Shown piece by piece: positions 46,123 through 58,617 of a stretch of 64,000 nucleotides of DNA. A model generated the notes under the pieces. That model did no database searches and had not been told where the DNA came from. It was given only the letters and a program-made list of their open reading frames with translations. Position 1 is the stretch's first letter. Each line of letters starts with the position of its first letter. The position numbers and the translations under genes were made by a program. This DNA is from Sesamum alatum (Eukaryota > Streptophyta > Magnoliopsida > Lamiales > Pedaliaceae): the NCBI GenBank assembly GCA_034509735.1, contig JACGWO010000002.1, positions 50,031,115 to 50,095,114 on the forward strand. The letters run 5' to 3'.

Positions 46123-46626
46123 GGGATAATTACACTCCCCGTCCCTGAAGTTTGATCAATTACACCTAAATTCCTGTGGTTTAAAAAATACATTTAATAC
46201 CCTTTGATGTTTGTTTTTATCTAACAAATAGGTCCATTCATTAGTCAAAATTCATCAAATTTGTTGATATTAACAAAAAAAAAAAACCAAATAAAATCAA
46301 TATGTAACATCGCTTAACTTATTACTGATTTATTGTAGGTTAAACAAATTTTTTTAAATCAAACTACCTTTATACATCCTCACACATTAATTCCTATGAG
46401 AGAAAATATCTTCACCACTACAAGAGTAGTTTCATCAAAAAATTTATTTAACCTACAATAAGTCAATAATAAATCAATTGAGGGCAAATATCAATTTTCA
46501 TTCAATTTTTTGATGAATTTGACTAACAAAAGAAACTATTTTTTAAATAGAAGCAAACTTCAAGGGTATTAAATGTAGTACTACAAACCACAGAAGATTT
46601 ACAGGATAGGAGAGTGTAATTAACCC
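46123..46626. mobile_element. MITE with long TIRs (family of 16874)
   Basis: Ends GGGATAATTACACTCCCC and complement GGGTTAATTACACTCTCC. Inner inverted words include ACCACAGGAATTTAGG/CCTGTGGTTT-like and AATACCCTTTGATG/TCAAGGGTATT stretches and a GATGAATTTGACTAA pair. Flanks TTTTATATT and TTTTAATAT only roughly resemble a target duplication. Non-coding. Confidence 0.65.
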
Positions 46627-48147
46627 TTTTAATATTAGTAGATAAGAAGTTGAATCTCTACTTCATATTATAGTGCATAGAAACTGTATCAAACATGATA
46701 AAATCCTACCACTCAGCCCTAATTATTGATCCTCATACCCCTTTTCATTATTTCTTGCTTCTTAGGCCCCTTATGGTACCATCACCTATTATTCTCTGTA
46801 CAAAATTGTTTCATTCATGCTCTGTTCATCAGGCATCGATCGCTAGCAGAAGGCTGGGCAACCACTTTCAGCATCTTGACCAACCATCTTCCACCATGTA
46901 TGAATTCAGTTTATGGATGAAATATCCTCCCAGGAACTCCAACTTTGTAGAAATTATAGCTATTCAGATCTCATTTCTCTATAAACCTCTCTATTCTTTC
47001 CATCTGTAATGTAAAATACATTCACTTTCTGTTCAGTTACAAACAAAACTTAATTGCACTCTGCAGCTTTATCTCCTGTGTAAGAGGTAAATATGACAAA
47101 CTGAACTTGAGTTACAAAATTGAACACCCTAAAAGAGACTCACAATAATAGTTCATCTAAGATAGCCCTTGGCTCTGCCTTCGATATACATTGAATATCG
47201 GATGATCATCACCTGTAATATCACTACTACTCGGAGCTGAAACCAGAGTACCTGTGCTTGGCAAGTCCTTCCAATCTAAGTAACTAACTATTATATCAAC
47301 CATAGCACTCTACACAACGCATCACCGAGCCAAATTGTGCCAAGAGAATGTTGCAACTATGCTGGTAGTCAATGTGACTCTACGACAAACAGAAGTTCCA
47401 TCAACTCGTTCGCTAGTGTTCTGTTATAGTGAGCAACATATTTCACCATACAAAAAAGCAGAAGTTACCATAGGAAATCCAAAGCAGCCCTGGACATCCT
47501 TGCATAATCTTTGAAAACGGCCTTATGCAGAATGGAGTTTCTTTTCCTAAAATTTTCGACATGGTGTGCACACTTCACACCAGTGACCTGAATATATAGC
47601 TTCAAGGAATGCAGAGTAATCCTTATATGTATGGAGAAGAAGGCTAATTTATTATCGGTATGCTTTAACACCAGAAGAAGGAAAACATTTGACTCCTGAA
47701 TCATGATTTCATAGAATGTCTAATCAAACTACAGCATTAGTTTTTACCTGTGATTTGTTCCACGGACAAACTAACGAAACTACCATTATGGCATGATGCC
47801 AGCATAGTTCAACTATTCAATTCTGTGGCAATGAGGGATGAAATACAAATCAGGTAAGAAAGATTTACCCCAGCAGTCCAAGAGCTTCACACAAGTGCAA
47901 CAGCAGATCTACATGAGATCTTATTTCTGAGCAACAATCACAAGCAATAATCACATCGCATTACCTGAGTTACCAAAGAGAAGGGAAAGAGATTTGCCAG
48001 AAACTCTGAATAAACCAAGCCAGAAAGAAGAAAAGCAAACTGGTAGAATGGTGAAAAGCACTGGCTTGAGGACAAAATCACTTGTAAAGCATCAAACAGT
48101 CAACCGAAACTTAAATAAAAGAGTTAGGACAATGAAATTGTACCTAC
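46627..48147. other. Downstream region of the LUC7-like gene
   Basis: Has no supported coding frame. Several donor-like AG|GTAA/GTAC words on the minus strand and one clear splice-bounded block (48148-48205) suggest that LUC7 transcripts run and splice into this region. Confidence 0.35.
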
Positions 48148-48205
48148 CTCAACCTTTTCTCCTCTAATTATATTGTTGATAGGGAGATGGTACAGTCTCA
48201 TAGAG
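48148..48205 (-). other. Candidate 3'-UTR exon of the LUC7-like gene
   Basis: Minus strand: acceptor TTCTCACAG|CTCTATGAG at 48205 and donor GTTGAG|GTAGGTAC at 48148 bound a 58-nt block. Upstream, a donor GAAGAG|GTAGAC (48300) lies 33 nt past the stop codon. These signals fit splicing after the stop, but no transcript evidence is available here. Confidence 0.4.
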
Positions 48206-48332
48206 CTGTGAGAACAGAAAACACATTTACTCATAGTGACAACAGAACTTAAGCCTCCAATTCACACACATTAAACTTGGTGGTTTATAAAGTGTCTACC
48301 TCTTCAGAATTCAGAAATTTTTATACAATCCT

Positions 48333-51300
48333 CTAATGTGGGCGACCTGGACTCCTGGATGACCTTCTCCGACCATGCCTGAGGGGAGAACGTGACCTAC
48401 TTCTGTCACGTTCTCGATATCTATCCCTACTGCCTTCTCTTCCGTTACGCGAACTGCTGTTCTTCCTATCTGATCCTCTTCCCCCTTCCCGGCTTCCTCT
48501 ACCATTTCTTTCACGAGGTCTCTCGTGGTCACGATCCCGTTCTCGGTATCTGTCTCTCTCCCTGTCATAATCCCTATCACGATACCTGTCCCTGTCAGTA
48601 GAGTCACTTCTTTTGCGTTTGCTCTCATATTCTTTTTCCCGCAGCTTTCTTCGCTCTTCTGCTTCTTTCTCCCTAGCCAGTCTCTCTTCTTCTCTAGCCT
48701 TCTCCTTTGCTTCCTGGTAATTGTATAAAATTTACAAATGGATGTCAATTATTTGGTGATTGCACAAACAGAGTCTGACTTGCATAATATGAGTATTACC
48801 TTATACTCAGAGAGGAAGTCACGGACCATTCCATAACCCATGTGCTGCTTGCCAGTAACATGTGACTGAGTTCTCTCTGCAGCATCATTTGCCACTAGAA
48901 AGGAACCACATATTTCACATAATGCCATTTTTTTCTCCTGTGCAACCATCAATAGTTTATCCTGCTGCGGTTGCTGAGTCAAGGCTGTCTTCTCAATATT
49001 AAGCATTTCTACCTGAAAAGCATAGTGATCAAAGTCAGTCAAATACAATCTGAGACACTTCCACAATTGAGAAGTGCAAAATCACATAATGAACATATGA
49101 AAACACCTTTCTCATAAGTGCTTCAGCTTCGTCAACCTTTCCTGCTTCACCAAGAGACTCAACTTGTTCCAGCAGGTTCTTTATCTTCTCTTCCAGCACC
49201 GCCAACTGCTCGGATTTTTCAGCTGAAATAGGAGGAGGTGGGGGGACTTCAACCTCTTGTGCAAGGCGTTCACGACCACGCCTCACTCTTCGATCTAAAT
49301 CTGAAACCTGAAACAGAAATTTGAATATTGGTGAAACTAATCAGGGATCATATCAACTGACATTGAATTTCATAATTATTGAAGAGAGAAACTTGCCAGC
49401 TTTTCACAGAAGTGGGCTAGTTCAGCTTCAAACTTGGGGACATATGAATCATGTCTGGGGGACTTCTCAAAACTACAGAGAGAAACAACAAAATGTCATC
49501 TAGACTCCAAAATAAGCTTATGTGCATGAAACTACTGAAGGGAAATACAGAAAAATACATGATGGTCCTGGATGCTATGCAAGTTTGTTTGCCTCAAGTT
49601 AGTATAGTGACTCAGCAACATCTGCTGTGATGACAAATTGCTCAAAACAGACTTCGAACAGGGTCCTATCTCTGGATATTGTTAATTAATCCATCTTGAC
49701 TGAAAATCACGAGCAAAGATACAAAAAGGAAATGCGGATGCAGCATCCAGGATGAATTTTCTGCTGGCCCTTCTCAAAGAAAACAAAAAAAAAAAAAAAA
49801 AGTGCACCTAGATTCCTTGATCAGCTTATATAGGTGAAGCTACCCAAGCGCTTTATAGAAAATGATTAAAGGTCAGTATACGCTGTCAATATTTTTGTGA
49901 TGTCTCAAGTTAATACAATAAAAACTCGTTCATTTGTTATGTTAAAAAAAAGTACTTTGAGGGTCTTACCTTTCAAATTTTATATAAAACATCCATCTGG
50001 CCTGAAGATGTACCATGCCAATGATGCAAAATTTAAAAGAAAATGATTACCTAATGGATTACAAGTAGTTTTCTTTTTGTTTATCATTAAAAAGATCAAA
50101 GAAACCAACCAACAGTTACGAATGATAACAGTTTAAACTATAGACAATACAAGTTAGCTGGTCGTGGGCCGGACCATCTTTAAATTACAATAAATAGCCA
50201 ATGGAACTCAGCAAAGTACATGGAAAGGAGGCAAAAAGGCAACTGAAAGGGGGTCAAAAGAAGATAAAGGTCCCTAACATGACAAAGTATTCAGTCTCGA
50301 GGCACCCAAATCCCTTTTATAACTCCATTCCTATCCGTTTCGACAGCTGCCTGATTTCTCCCTCCAAACCTAACAGTTAAAACCTAATCTTAGGATTTTA
50401 ATTTAGTCATCATCCAATATGCAACCCGTGTAATTAGAGTGTTCTAAACAAGTCGGTCATGTCGAATAAATGTGTGCTCTAAAAGGAACTAAAGAGCTGT
50501 TAGTTGTTGCATGTCACTTACTTATGCCAATCGTTCCATATGGTCAAATCTCCTTCATCAGAGAACAATGATTATATATAATCTTAAGCCCCTGCCCATC
50601 CAGGCATCCACAGAAGGCACTCTTCCAAAAGACACAAAAGCAGTACAATAAATAGAACTCAACGCCAGAACTGTAAAAGTATCCACAATAGGGTTTGCTG
50701 GGCACAAGCTCCCAATCTCACAATAATTGCAAAGTGAAAATTATACCTAAAGACAATTTTTTCCAATGACATGTTAAAACTAGTATATAACACCCTAGAA
50801 ACAGAAAACCCTTGAAAGAAAATTCCAGCTTAATAAGCTCTTATCACCTTTCCTTCAACTTCGGATCATGAATTTTTGGGCACACCCCTGATGCAATCAA
50901 CACAACCAAGAACATTCGTCAGCAATATAGCAGGTACGGGAAAGGAAACAGGGAAGGTACTGAATGCAAATGCTTTAACTATGAGCATAACATACTACTC
51001 AGGTGATGAAATAAGTCGATCTTCTTCAACTTACTCTAAATAAAATCTCCAAATAAAGAAATAGAACTAGGAAGCTTGAATCTAACGAATCTAGACATTA
51101 CCTAGATCACTCCGAGTGTTTACAAACAAATCATGGGGGCAAAATCGAACCATGTAGCATCCACAAACTTCCTTATCGTCCCACTTAATTTCCCGGAACC
51201 CTCTTCTCTCTTCTTCCGTCAAATTACGCGCTGCAGTAAGAACAAGAATATGAATAAGCATTCCATTCGTATCTACATAGAGAAAAAAAAGAATGCATTT

Positions 51301-51761
51301 CCAGAACAGATTTATGCTTCCAATAAATATATCTAGTAAATTCACAAAAATCAATCACCTACAAAAACAAAAGATAAGACAAAAAAGAGGGGGCAGTAGC
51401 TTATCATATCAATTTAGACCTCGCTTGCTGAAACTATAAATTTGAAGGTCCCAACTCCTATTCGAAAATTTGACAAAACATTAGTTCACAACATCTATCC
51501 AGTTCCAAATTTACGCTCCAATTAGAATCTTCAAAGCCAAGAGTAGAACAACAATCTATTGAACAAAAATGGAGCTTGGACACTCAATCGAGCAATAATT
51601 CACTAACAAAAATAAGCTTGAAAATACAAAAAAAAAAATTAACCGCAGATTCCATGGAAAGAAAGCACAGAATCTAGATTCGAAAACTAGGGTTTAAGGC
51701 AACGGTAATACTTCTAACCTGAGCCCATGAGTTCATCAAGCAAAGCCCTCTGAGCATCCAT
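48333..51761 (-). CDS. LUC7: LUC7-like U1 snRNP protein (LUC7A/B type)
   Basis: Seven coding exons on the minus strand: 51761-51719, 51230-51102, 50887-50848, 49472-49397, 49307-49107, 49012-48800, 48713-48333; sum 1083 bp, 360 aa. LUC7 proteins sit in the U1 snRNP and influence 5' splice-site choice. The start MDAQRALLDELMGS is the family start. The first zinc finger (CCCH) lies in WDDKEVCGCYMVRFCPHDLF and GVCPKIHD. A coiled-coil segment (KSEQLAVLEEKIKNLLEQVESL) follows, then the second, C2H2-type finger CEICGSFLVAND...THVTGKQH-like (CEIC, SHVTGKQHMGYG). The tail is an RS/RD/RE-rich domain ending RSPGRPH. Intron 4 uses a GC donor (CTG|GCAAGT) by frame necessity; the others are GT-AG. Intron 3 is 1.4 kb. 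Confidence 0.92.
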
Positions 51762-54244
51762 CGGTGGTAGATTGAATGTACCGAAGTTCAAAACAACAGT
51801 AATCCGCAAGAAATGAATTAGGGATTTACAGTTTTTAGATAATATCAATGAGAAACCCTAAGATTTAATGGGGGAGCGATTTATAGTGTGGTACGAGAAA
51901 ATCGAGCGTTGTGGTAATTAGGGTTTCATTACTATTTTCCCAGGATTTGTTTGGTTGCTCTGTTTTGTACTCCTGTGAATGGTACATAGTATTTAACTTG
52001 TTTTTTTACTTTATTAACCGTCGTAGTCTTTACCATCATATATTAAATAATATTTCATATTTTAAAATACATTATAAATTTTAAAAAATATATAAATCAA
52101 CATATCACGTTTAAAAAAAGTACTTAAAAGTATTAACACGATCGAAAATTTTGTGTAGTGATATCATAAATCATCATTTAATGAAAAGTTCTTTAATTTT
52201 TATATTAGTATAAAAATTTACTTTTTTGATTGAGATAAACGACTGAAAAGATCTGATTGGATAAAATTTAAGAATAAGATAATTGAATAGTTTTACACAA
52301 TGTTTATTGTAATTGATAATTTTATGGATTGAAAAATTGTAAAGTGAATTATTGTTTATACGGCATGATAAACTTTTTTGAAAAAGATATGAGTTTTCAA
52401 AATTATCCTAAACAACTATATTTTTAAATTTTTGGATGCTATAAATTTTACTGTTAGGAGGGTGTTTGGATTAACTTATAAATTTTTTAAATATCTTATG
52501 ATGTGTTTTATAACTTATAAAGTATCATAAAATATTTTAAAAGGATGAGTTTCTATTTTATTTTTTGCTATAATTTTGATCAATTAATTAAGACATAACA
52601 ATAAAACTCTAATATCATCGAAGCTCCAAAATAAATATTAAAAATTCAAAATCTAAATAAAAAATTAAAATATGAATTTTAAAATCTAAATTCTAAAATT
52701 TGTTTTTTTTTTTTTTTTTGCATGATCTTGATATATAGTGAAGTTTTCTTTTTCTTAATAAATAATCTAAATTCTAAAAATTAAATTTTAAAATCTAATC
52801 AAAGTTTAAAAATTTAAGCTCCAAAATCACGAATCAAAATTCGAATTTTATAATTTGACCACAATTTTTTCTCCCATTTTAAGAACAACATGGTAAAACA
52901 ATATGTATTGCTAAATTTCAAATTTGTATGTAATAAATATATCAAACCTCATAGATTGAATCATTGATCCAGCATTTTAAGCGGCCGTACCAGGTCCTAT
53001 TGATTGGGAATGAACGTTGATTCATTAAAGTAAATGTGGGTTATGGGTGGATTTAGGCTATTTTCACCCTTAATCCACAAAGTAAACAGACCTATAATAT
53101 TTGCTTTTATAGTTGTTAGTACGACGTTTTACTAATAGTTATATATTCACTTAATCTTATAAAAATTAAAAAATAAGTGACACATTGTTCAACTAATCTT
53201 CTTTTTCTTTTCGTGGAACAAAGTTTGCAGTTTTAATATTATCCATATATTTGATTACGTAACTTGTAAAAATTATATTTGAATGTTTTCATTTTCAAAA
53301 ACTTGCACAATTTAATATATACTCAACATATATTTTTTTTAGTAAAATTATTTTATTACTTAACTAGTATGATATACTTTATTTTATTTATTTATTTATT
53401 TATTTATTTTTAGTATGATATACTTTATTAATAATACATTTTTTAGTTTGTATATCGAGTTGATTAATATCTTTCAATTAACGATTTGATGTAGTGCACG
53501 ATGTGATTGGTGTTTCATAGCACAAAATATTATTTGCTCTGGTTTAGCTCCATAATTTTATTTTTTTTAAAATACGCTTTAGTAAGGAGATAAAACTTTT
53601 GAATTTATATATTATACAAACTCTCGTCTACAATCAGGGAGAAAAGACACAAACTCCTCGTTTATAATCAATGTAGGACACACTAACATCATCAACAATG
53701 CAGATTTTACCATTTGGAAAAACTCTAACTATGAAATTAAATATTGAAGTCCAAACATAAGATTTAGTGTAATTTCTTCATATAATTTTCCATCTCGGCA
53801 GACGTGGAGGCACCTCATTGGGCCGGAACAACACAGACAAAAGACCCATTCGTCGTATTGAATAAACCCTGTCTAGAACCAAGCAGCAAGTCTTTCGTGT
53901 TGAGTAGAAATAGTGCGTTAAACCCGAAAAGGAAAAAGAGCATTCATTCTACAGGAATTCAATTTCCACACCAAAAGATTCACTCCCGAGTCTCCGCCGT
54001 TTTCAATTCGACATTTCTATCTCGCTGCAAATTCAATTGCGTTATTAGGTGATTACTCCACCATCTCTACTGCAAACTACTGTAAGAATACGCTATCCGC
54101 GTGTATGTGTAGAGGGGTGTGTGGTTTTTTTAGTGAGTGATTTGTTTTTCTTTAGTTGGGGTAGTGGTATTACGATTTGGGGTTTTGATTTTTTTGTAGA
54201 ATTTGTGTTGAGAATTTTGGGGTTCTCTTCAGATCTTGTGAAGA
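51762..54244. other. Intergenic DNA between LUC7 and the PLAC8 gene
   Basis: AT-rich, with a T-run near 52703-52718 and (TTTA)n near 53385-53410. It serves as the promoter region of both divergent neighbours: about 53790-54244 likely contains the PLAC8 gene's leader. No additional gene is supported. Confidence 0.5.
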
Positions 54245-56461
54245 ATGGCGGAGGAAGTAAGTCACCCGTCGAGATATGTGAAATTGACTAAAGATCAAGC
54301 GCCGATGGAGGATATAAAACCCGGCGAGCTTAATCAGCCCATTGATGTTCCTCAGGTGGTCTTCTTCTTCTACGATGTCTATGTATATATAATACATGTG
54401 CGTATTGTGTTCTTCATATGTATATATCTTCGCTATTGAGGGGATCTATCCGCCCCTCCCACCGTGTGTATGTGTGTGTAAAAGAAGAGGGGTGAAAGGG
54501 ATCTCTACCTTTGTAATTGGTTGAGCTTTATACTCAATCTTTCTGATATCAGTAAGATCATGTTTAATTCCTCCTGCTTTAATGTTGTGATCGGGTTGCT
54601 TGTCTGTGAATTTCTCAGGCTTCATTGGACTTTATTGTTTAACTATATTAGCCAGGCTCTTTTTTATATGTTCAAAATTCCGAGTCTGATTCGTGTGGTT
54701 GAATCTGCAGTTGCATGTTCGCAAGTGCAATGAATGCGGACAGCCTTTACCCGAAAGCTATCAAGCTCCTGCAGATGAACCTTGGACAACAGGGATTTTT
54801 GATTGTGCAGAGGATGCAGAAAGTTGTAAGTTCCCTTCATGTTTCAGTGAAAGAGGAGTGAAATTTTCTGAGCCGCGAACAGCTGAAGATGATTTATTTG
54901 TCAACTCTTATTAATTTATCAGTTATCTGACGACCCAAAATTTTTGTATTAAGCTTGATCTGAGCATGTAATCTACCATAAGACTTACATTTGACAATGT
55001 TTGTGCTGAAAGAGGTTCAGTTTGGTTGTCGTACAATGGGGCGAGTTCCTATTGTTATATGATTATGAACAGATTAACTTGAAATGTCCCTTGAGTCTTG
55101 TCTTAATATTCATCCAGGAACTGCTTGGTTCCTTCTTCAATTTCTTCTGGTGTATATATTTTTTACCATTACCTTGGGTATGGGTGGTTGATGATTCTAA
55201 AATCCTTTATGTTCTAATCTACGACAGGCAAGACGGGACTATTTTGTCCATGTGTTCTGTTTGGCCGCAATGTTGAACAAATTAGAGAAGATACTCCTTG
55301 GAATGGACCGTGCATTTGTCATGCCATTTTTGTAGAGGGTGGCCTTGCATTCGCTGCGGCAACGGCAGCCCTGCATGGCTTTATTGATCCAAGGACGACA
55401 TTTCTCATTTGTGAGGGTTTGTTTTTCGGTTGGTGGATGTGTGGAATATACACTGGCCTTATGAGGCAGTCGTTGCAGAAGAAATATCATCTCAAGGTGA
55501 TCTCTTTTTCCTTTTATAGAATGGCCTTTTTACAGTGGTTGTGGTGTCAATTCTTAATATTTCGCAATTTACTATACTAGAATTAGTTCTTTCTAATTCA
55601 GTGCTATCGCTGGGAAACAATTTTTATTAGTTCATAGTATCAATTACTAGATGAAACTTATCTCTGCCGTCCTCCTAAGATATTCCTGCCCGATAATTGG
55701 TTTGCTGTAAAAAATACAAGGAAGAAGCTATGTTCGAATGTAATTATATGAACTGTGAACATCTCTTCCTTTCAACATGTCCTCTCTCTTTTACATCATT
55801 ATATTCATGTACATTTGTAGAGTCTAAAATGAGTTCCGTCTGTTTTTACATACATAACGCTTGAAAAAATGATGATGTTAGATTTACTTTTCTTTTTTAT
55901 TACTTTCCCTTAGTAAAAGCATCTTCATTCCTGGCTTTTGAATTCTACTCTTGTTATTTCAATCATCATGGCCAAACCCCTGCAGTATGTTATTGGAGGC
56001 TTGTGAGTGTTAATATTTCTGCTGTAGTCTAAATGTTAATGCTATTTGTTACCAGAAATTTTACTTTCTAATGATCATTAGGTGACAGTGAAACTCTGAT
56101 GGGAATTTTGCACATTTATTCTTTCACAATTGTCAATCCTACTTGAGGGGAAAAAAAAGATGCTTTCAGGGATCAATTGTGTTTTTCAGCACAAGGAAGA
56201 TCTGTTGACTACTTATTTCCATGCTCCGTGCAGAACTCGCCCTGTGATCCTTGCTTGGTTCACTGCTGCATGCACTGGTGTGCATTGTGCCAGGAGCACA
56301 GGGAGATGAAGGCACGCCTATCCGATGACGCCATCATGCCAATGACCGTAGTTAATCCACCACCAGTTCAGGAGATGAATGCTGCTGGTGACAGCCGGGA
56401 ATCAGCATCAACCTCTGCAAATGGTGGGGAGCAAGTTCATGTTGAGATGCAAGCTTTATAG
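54245..56461 (+). CDS. CNR6: PLAC8-domain protein, cell number regulator 6-like
   Basis: Four exons on the plus strand: 54245-54355, 54711-54825, 55228-55496, 56234-56461, all GT-AG; sum 723 bp, 240 aa, the usual length for CNR6-like proteins. The N-terminus is soluble (MAEEVSHPSRYVKLTKDQAP) followed by LHVRKCNECGQPLPESY. The PLAC8 domain starts with WTTGIFDCAEDAESC, carries the CPC motif in GLFCPCVLFGRNVEQI, two hydrophobic segments (GGLAFAAATAAL and LFFGWWMCGIYTGLM), and ends in the Cys-rich DPCLVHCCMHWCALCQEHREM. The family covers FWL/CNR organ-size regulators and PCR metal-export proteins at the plasma membrane; which role applies here is not evident from sequence. It is the only plus-strand gene in the window. 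Confidence 0.93.
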
Positions 56462-57492
56462 GACTTCATATTTACTTCCAAATGCCCTTGAAGCCTGAAA
56501 ATTTTCAGTTCCCTTATTTTCCAATTTGATTATACGGAACCGATGCCTTTATACAACTTTCTAAGACCCTTTGGGCAGGACATTTGTAAATTTTAGATGT
56601 TTTACATTTCTTTTTGCAAGAGTAATGTGAGCTTTATACTAGCACTGGTGTTTGCATGAAGCTGTGAAAGGTGCACCATTGTGTCCCTCTAGGCAATTCA
56701 AGTGACATCTTGGCCAGAAAATAGCACCTTGCTTCGACTAGGGATCCCTGGTGGTGGATTGACATGAAATTCATTGCAGGAGTGCTACGACTGTAAATGG
56801 GCTTCTCGCCGTTGCTAGAAAGGGGCAAGTACGACTGCCATATATGAACTAGTTAATGTTAGCTGGTAATCAAGAACTGTAACAAGTTAGTATAAGCTCT
56901 TTTCAGTGGATTCCTCAAGCTCAAGAAATCTCCTCAGGATGTCTTCATGCAATATCAGTAAGGGCCAAACTTGAGTTCGTAATATTGTCATTCTACCATG
57001 ACCAAATGTCCTACATCATCCCCTTCAAAAAAAAAAAAAAATGTCCTACATCATTGTACAATGAATTTTGAAAGAAGCATATGGCACCTTTAAGCTGGAG
57101 ATAAGCAGTCAACCTTGTCCTGTTGCTGATTGTGATGAGAACGAGGTATCTCTGCAAGGCTGTAAAGGAGCTTCCAGCTCTTTTTACCATTATTCTTCAA
57201 CCTTGACTTAGCTGATATGTATATCAAAATTGAACAAGGAGAGCTGGTTTTTTCTCTTGGCAAGGCGATTCAATGATAATATCTCCACGAATGGCATGCA
57301 ATCCTAGAAAGATTCTCAGACCAACAAAGAATAGGTAAGATGGATCCTCATCGCACCTGAGAAAGCTGGGGCCTATTTCCTACCGTAAGGATGAGGAAAT
57401 TACACACTCCATCAACCCACTATACGTAGAACGAAAAAGAAAGAAAAAAAAAAAAGACAAACAATTGCACTGGAAGTTCCCACAAAATTGAA
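56462..57492. other. Spacer between the convergent PLAC8 and GONST3 genes
   Basis: Contains the two 3' UTRs and a tiny poly(A) insertion (57020-57041). No coding frame is supported. Confidence 0.5.
57020..57041 (+). mobile_element. Extremely 5'-truncated SINE or retroposed tail
   Basis: CCCCTTC plus 15 A is flanked by a direct repeat of ATGTCCTACATCAT (57006-57019 and 57041-57054; 16 bp if two A are counted). The CCTTC-poly(A) end resembles the 3' end of the SINEs at 24419 and 40567. It reads as a target-primed insertion that copied only the tail. Confidence 0.6.
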
Positions 57493-58617
57493 CTATGATT
57501 TTCCTTCACCTTGTGTAACTTGCTTTTCATCCCCATCGTTCTCTGTGATGCTTTGCAATTCAAGCAGCTTCTGTTGTTCCTCATCAGTCTCCTGAACCTT
57601 CATATCTTTGGCAGGTTTAGGTTTGTTGCTAGTAGATTGTTGATACAAGATGCCACCACCCATGCAGATCAACAGTCCAACTGTTCCCAAGAAAGTCGAG
57701 TGTTTGTCCCAAATAACTAGATTTATCACAACTGTCAGTAGCTTGTTCACTATGCCGAGAACAGTGAATCCTGTAGCCGAAATGGCTCTACGGCAAGAGA
57801 ATCCGAAGAAGGAGATTGCCAAACCAAAAAGGCATGACAATCCTACAGGCAAAACTACCTGGAATGAATGCCAATCTGACTCATCTGAAATCTCATGCTC
57901 TATCTTCTTCAGCTCTCCCATTATAAGCAACTCCAAAGGAAACAAGAGCAAAGCCTCAAGATTATTGTACAACACGAGACCCCATGTGTTTAAACCAATA
58001 GTCATGACAACATGCTTGATGTAAACAAAATCTATGGACATGCTCACTAAGTACGCCAAAGCCCAGCTATAAGCTGTCAGAGTGAATTGATAATCGGTTA
58101 TGACATAAAGCACACTGCCAGCAAATATTGTAGCGAGTGACAGCCATGTCTTTAGTGCTGGCCAAGGCTGGTGCAAATAGAGGGTCTCACCAATTGCAAC
58201 AAATATGGGGACGGCCGAGCGGAAAACTATAAAGGTATCTACATTGGCATGAAGCAGGAGCTCACTGTTGGTAAACAGAGACAAATAGAATATAACCGCA
58301 GCAGGCAAAAACTGCCACAGAGTAAGAAGATCAAGCTTATCGTGCTCGAGCAACTTAAGCCACCCACAGATTAGAACTCCAACAGCACTGGTGAAGTACT
58401 GCAATGCGGTTAAAGCTCCAGGGTATGGAAATTTCATCACTGCCCATTTATTGATGATTGATAGTAACGAAGCAGAAAGGCAATAACCAGCCGCAACTCC
58501 ATAAACTGAAGCTTGCTGGAGCAAGCTGCCATACCAAGATGATATTGTCCCAGGGGGGCTTGATTGAGCAGTAGACAATGCACTTCCATCCTTCCGATTT
58601 TCTACATCATTGGACAT
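57493..58617 (-). CDS. GONST3: GONST3-type nucleotide-sugar transporter
   Basis: Single coding exon of 374 aa. The start MSNDVENRK (58617) is preferred over an upstream in-frame ATG because a splice acceptor-like CAGCTCAG ends directly before it, and GONST3 proteins begin this way. It belongs to the drug/metabolite transporter group with about ten membrane segments, Golgi-located, exchanging a GDP- or related nucleotide sugar for the nucleotide monophosphate. Landmarks are GYCLSASLLSIINKWAVMKF, FLPAAVIFYLSLFTNSELL, HANVDTFIVFRSAVPIFVAI, NTWGLVLYNNLEALLLFPLE, FGFSCRRAISATGFTVLGI, VNKLLTVVINLVIWDKHST and a charged cytosolic tail. The FGFSCRRAISATGFT stretch is the region tied to GDP-sugar binding (GXL/VNK-like). 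The substrate of GONST3 itself is unsettled. Confidence 0.9.
   Translation of the reverse strand: MSNDVENRKDGSALSTAQSSPPGTISSWYGSLLQQASVYGVAAGYCLSASLLSIINKWAVMKFPYPGALTALQYFTSAVGVLICGWLKLLEHDKLDLLTLWQFLPAAVIFYLSLFTNSELLLHANVDTFIVFRSAVPIFVAIGETLYLHQPWPALKTWLSLATIFAGSVLYVITDYQFTLTAYSWALAYLVSMSIDFVYIKHVVMTIGLNTWGLVLYNNLEALLLFPLELLIMGELKKIEHEISDESDWHSFQVVLPVGLSCLFGLAISFFGFSCRRAISATGFTVLGIVNKLLTVVINLVIWDKHSTFLGTVGLLICMGGGILYQQSTSNKPKPAKDMKVQETDEEQQKLLELQSITENDGDEKQVTQGEGKS

Noticed and set aside
46695..47009. A 104-codon plus-strand frame
   Set aside because: No family features, and it lies opposite the downstream region of the LUC7 gene.
48311..48748. A 145-codon minus-strand frame rich in Glu, Gly and Thr
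   Set aside because: It is a shifted reading of the RS-rich last exon of LUC7. The splice-consistent frame gives the expected RD/RE/RS tail.
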